Positions 4,319 to 6,578 of a stretch of 6,578 nt of DNA are shown piece after piece. The position numbers and the translations under genes are program-made. This DNA is from Chlamydiota bacterium (GTDB lineage Bacteria; Chlamydiota; Chlamydiia; Chlamydiales; Rhabdochlamydiaceae), in contig JABEVM010000122.1 in the NCBI GenBank assembly GCA_013041585.1, positions 1 to 6,578 on the forward strand, written 5' to 3'. Positions within the stretch are counted from its first letter, which is position 1, and each line of letters opens with the position of its first letter. The notes under the pieces are model-generated. The model was not told the DNA's origin, made no database searches, and was given only the letters and a program-made list of their open reading frames with translations.

Positions 4319-6574
4319 TTAGTTTTTTTGCTGATTCTCACTTAGGAACTGTATATATAACTCCCTAAGAGCGTTATCACCTAATAATACATCCATTTCA
4401 CCTTTGCTCACCCGTTCTTGGTAAACTTTTTTAAATTTTAAAAATTCGGGGTCTAGAGATAAGCCATCTGATTCTTCATCAAAACCTTCGTCTTTTGCTT
4501 CCGCGATTTCCGCGTAAAGATCAGGTGCACGTTTTTGAAATTCCTCAAGTATTTCATTTGCCCTGTTATCTTCTTGTAAAGTAGCCTGTACTCTACGAAG
4601 TTCGGAGAGCAGTTCTCTTGTTTTTTCTCTTAACTCTTCATTGATAGTAGTTAGCTCTTTCATTTCTTCTTGTTGACTTACCATTGCAGCATTTTCCCTC
4701 TTAAGCCAAGCAAGTTCAAGCTTACCACTTGCTAGTTCTTCTTGAACTATTTTTAGGTGTCCTTGTAGATCAGCTAATTCCTGGTTTTTATCTTGCGTAA
4801 TTCTTGTGCGCTCCCTCTCAAGGAAGGCAACTGAGTCGGTTAATCGAGAGATTTCTTTTTCCAAGTCTGAAACCTTTTTATCAGCAGCAGTAAGTAAGTC
4901 TGCTTGTTCTACGGCTTTTTCTCTTAGTTCTCCTATAGTTATTTGTAATGTTTTTACTTGCTCTGTCAAATAGCCATTTCTTTTTACTGCAGGTTCTGAG
5001 GTGGCAATCTGAGCTTGTAAAGCTTCGACTTGTTTTAACAATTCCTCATTTTGGGCTTTTAATTTAGATATAGCTTCATTTTTAGATGCAATTTCTGCGT
5101 CTAACAACCTTTTGTATTCCTCTACTAGTTTTCTCTCTTCCTTTGACAGGGAAATACCTTCATCTACAGTACTCTCATCTCCTACAGTTTTTTCTGAAGA
5201 AGAATCATAGAAAAGATCTTGTGTTACCAAAACCCCTAAAAGGTCTTCTAAAGTTTTGGCGTCCGTTAAATTGCTGATAAGTAGTGCTTTTCCTAATTCA
5301 AATCTAGGGTCAATTAGGAAATTGGATTTTACTTTTTCTAAAATCTGCTGTTGAAATACTTCAGCGCGCTGTTTTTGATGGTCTTGGAGTTTTCTCATCG
5401 AAAGCTCAATCGCTTCTTTAGCCCGTTGAATCTCTAAAAATCTCACTTCAAATTCACCTTGCCGAGTAGAAAGCTGAGAGGTTAACTCTGTATTTGCTTG
5501 TTCAAGTCTGGAAACACGCTCTGTTAATTCCCTAGAAGTGACTTGGAGAGATAAGTACTCTTTTTTTGATGCATCAAGTGTACGCTGAACTGTTCCCGTT
5601 TCTCTTTGTGCAGTTTTAAGGCTTTCTTCAAGCTGTTTCTTTTCTGAAGTAAGGCGAGTTAATTCGCTCTTTTTTTCCAGCAATTCTTTTTCAAGTTTTT
5701 GTATTTTTTGCGTATCAAGTTGAATTTGTGGTTGCTGGTTGCGTAGTTTTTTTAATTCTTCATCTTTAGCTGCAATTTGAGATTGTAAGCTTTTTATTTT
5801 CGTGTTAGAAGATTCTGCCTCTCTTGTTTGAACCTCTAATAAAGCTTTTCGCTTCGAATCATAATGAGAGAGTCTAGACAAAAGATCTTTAGCTTCTTTA
5901 ATGTCAGTTTGCGTCGATGCCAAATTTCTATATTTGTATAAAGAATATACTTTCATACATAGAGCAAAACATACGATTGGAGCCAATCCTAAAGATATAC
6001 TACGTAAACCCTGTAAGCCGACTTTTTCTGCTTTCTGTTTAAACTCTTCTGGGGCTTCCTTGATACGATCGATTGCAGGAATAATGTAAATCTGAGTAGC
6101 TCGAACAGCGGCAAACCCGAGATAAGCAAATGTAAAAGTAAAATAGGTAATACCAAATGCTTTTTGTAATCTTGGTGAGTTACCGATATATCGTCCTATT
6201 CTTGAAACAGCTAAGGGCTCGATTACATAATTTGCTAGAGGCTTAAGAATGCAATATTCAACAGGTTTGAAAATGCAATTCTTTATGGGCTTAACAATGC
6301 AATACTCAATTGGTTTGAAAATTACACGTTCAATAATGGTGCCAATACGAGATCCTACTCTAGCTTCAAATTCTTCTCTTTCCTGAATTTCATGAATTTT
6401 TGCGTAGATATTGGCAAGTTTTTGACAGATCTGAGAGCGTGTTTGTCCATCAAAATAGTCATCATTCAGCCCAGGAGTTTTAGCCAATCCACTAAAACCG
6501 CCTCTTTTAGTAACAATGCGTTCTGCTTGATTGAGGAAGGTAGTGATATTTGTTAAAGTATTGCTTGTTGTCAT
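4319..6574 (-). CDS. Large two-helix coiled-coil protein with tandem octapeptides, candidate inclusion-membrane protein
   Basis: The 751 residues divide into clear parts. Residues 1-20 are Thr/Ser/Asn-rich (MTTSNTLTNITTF), compatible with a type III secretion signal. Residues 84-123 are five tandem octapeptides centred on K-P or E-P. Two hydrophobic segments follow, about 141-165 (FTFTFAYLGFAAV) and 192-212 (SLGLAPIVCFALCMKVY), separated by a charged 25-residue stretch. Residues 220-417 and 475-680 are long heptad-rich coiled coils full of Leu, Glu, Lys and Gln. Between them lies a non-coil insert at 418-474, and an acidic tail follows from 681. A close pair of membrane segments plus coiled coil is the build of chlamydial Inc proteins, which are placed in the vacuole membrane by type III secretion; the function here is inferred. 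Similarity to SMC or myosin-type proteins would reflect coiled-coil composition only. ATG 6574 is 4 bp from the edge, so a more upstream start and the ribosome site cannot be checked. Confidence 0.87.
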   Translation of the reverse strand: MTTSNTLTNITTFLNQAERIVTKRGGFSGLAKTPGLNDDYFDGQTRSQICQKLANIYAKIHEIQEREEFEARVGSRIGTIIERVIFKPIEYCIVKPIKNCIFKPVEYCILKPLANYVIEPLAVSRIGRYIGNSPRLQKAFGITYFTFTFAYLGFAAVRATQIYIIPAIDRIKEAPEEFKQKAEKVGLQGLRSISLGLAPIVCFALCMKVYSLYKYRNLASTQTDIKEAKDLLSRLSHYDSKRKALLEVQTREAESSNTKIKSLQSQIAAKDEELKKLRNQQPQIQLDTQKIQKLEKELLEKKSELTRLTSEKKQLEESLKTAQRETGTVQRTLDASKKEYLSLQVTSRELTERVSRLEQANTELTSQLSTRQGEFEVRFLEIQRAKEAIELSMRKLQDHQKQRAEVFQQQILEKVKSNFLIDPRFELGKALLISNLTDAKTLEDLLGVLVTQDLFYDSSSEKTVGDESTVDEGISLSKEERKLVEEYKRLLDAEIASKNEAISKLKAQNEELLKQVEALQAQIATSEPAVKRNGYLTEQVKTLQITIGELREKAVEQADLLTAADKKVSDLEKEISRLTDSVAFLERERTRITQDKNQELADLQGHLKIVQEELASGKLELAWLKRENAAMVSQQEEMKELTTINEELREKTRELLSELRRVQATLQEDNRANEILEEFQKRAPDLYAEIAEAKDEGFDEESDGLSLDPEFLKFKKVYQERVSKGEMDVLLGDNALRELYIQFLSENQQKN
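6206..6325 (-). repeat. Five tandem 24-bp units encoding K-P octapeptides (higher-order 48-bp period)
   Basis: Residues 84-123 of the 751-residue protein read VIFKPIEY, CIVKPIKN, CIFKPVEY, CILKPLAN, YVIEPLAV, with consensus [CVY]-[IV]-[FVLI]-[KE]-P-[ILV]-x-[YNV]. At the DNA level, units 1 and 3 resemble each other and units 2 and 4 resemble each other, giving two 48-bp copies (6325-6278 and 6277-6230) plus a diverged fifth unit. For example, GGCTTAAGAATGCAATA and GGCTTAACAATGCAATA recur 48 bp apart on the plus strand, as does GGTTTGAAAAT. The repeats keep the reading frame. Confidence 0.85.
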
Positions 6575-6578
6575 ATTC

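Noticed and set aside
4319..5920. SMC, Rad50 or myosin-like identity for the coiled-coil protein
   Set aside because: No Walker A or B, ABC signature or motor domain is visible, and the N-terminal part is a membrane hairpin. Similarity would come from heptad composition alone.
5086..6089. Plus-strand open frames at 5086-5277 and 5901-6089
   Set aside because: They lie antisense to the coiled-coil and membrane parts of the 751-residue gene and give low-complexity products.

Overview
This 6.6-kb window is a bacterial chromosomal segment of fairly low GC (roughly 40% by eye). Its content best fits an obligate intracellular bacterium of the Chlamydiae, possibly one of the amoeba-associated families. 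The pointers are a very large two-membrane-segment protein with long coiled coils (the build of an inclusion-membrane protein), an adjacent large orphan protein with a Ser/Thr/Ala-rich disordered N-terminus, and small housekeeping-type accessory genes between them. No 16S rRNA or universally conserved gene is present, so this placement is an inference.

Layout, left to right. (1) Positions 1-636, minus strand: the first ~212 residues of a membrane protein with five predicted transmembrane helices, cut by the window edge. The arrangement resembles the membrane domain of LtaS/sulfatase-like (alkaline phosphatase superfamily) enzymes. No in-frame ATG lies near its start, and TTG is the likely initiator. 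A good sigma70-type promoter (TTGACA, 18-bp spacer, TATAGA) sits just upstream, with a 7-bp inverted repeat over the predicted transcription start. (2) Positions 637-1064: an AT-rich divergent intergenic region of about 430 bp with inverted repeats but no convincing gene. (3) Positions 1065-1580, plus strand: a Nudix hydrolase with an intact Nudix box and an apparent N-terminal signal peptide. (4) Positions 1575-1835, minus strand: a DUF1653 protein converging on the Nudix gene. The two stop codons are the two strands of one CTATAG palindrome. (5) Positions 1866-4145, minus strand: a 759-residue protein of unknown function, 30 bp upstream of the DUF1653 gene and probably co-transcribed with it. 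(6) Positions 4146-4318: a spacer with a strong bidirectional intrinsic terminator. (7) Positions 4319-6574, minus strand: a 751-residue protein with five tandem octapeptides, two close hydrophobic segments and two long coiled-coil blocks. Its start lies 4 bp from the window edge.

How the genes relate: the two large minus-strand proteins sit next to each other and look like secreted or host-facing candidates, but the terminator between them argues for separate transcripts. The Nudix and DUF1653 genes have no obvious link to them beyond position. The most unusual element is the tandem K-P octapeptide block just ahead of the membrane hairpin in the 751-residue protein. No mobile element, CRISPR array, rRNA or tRNA gene was seen.
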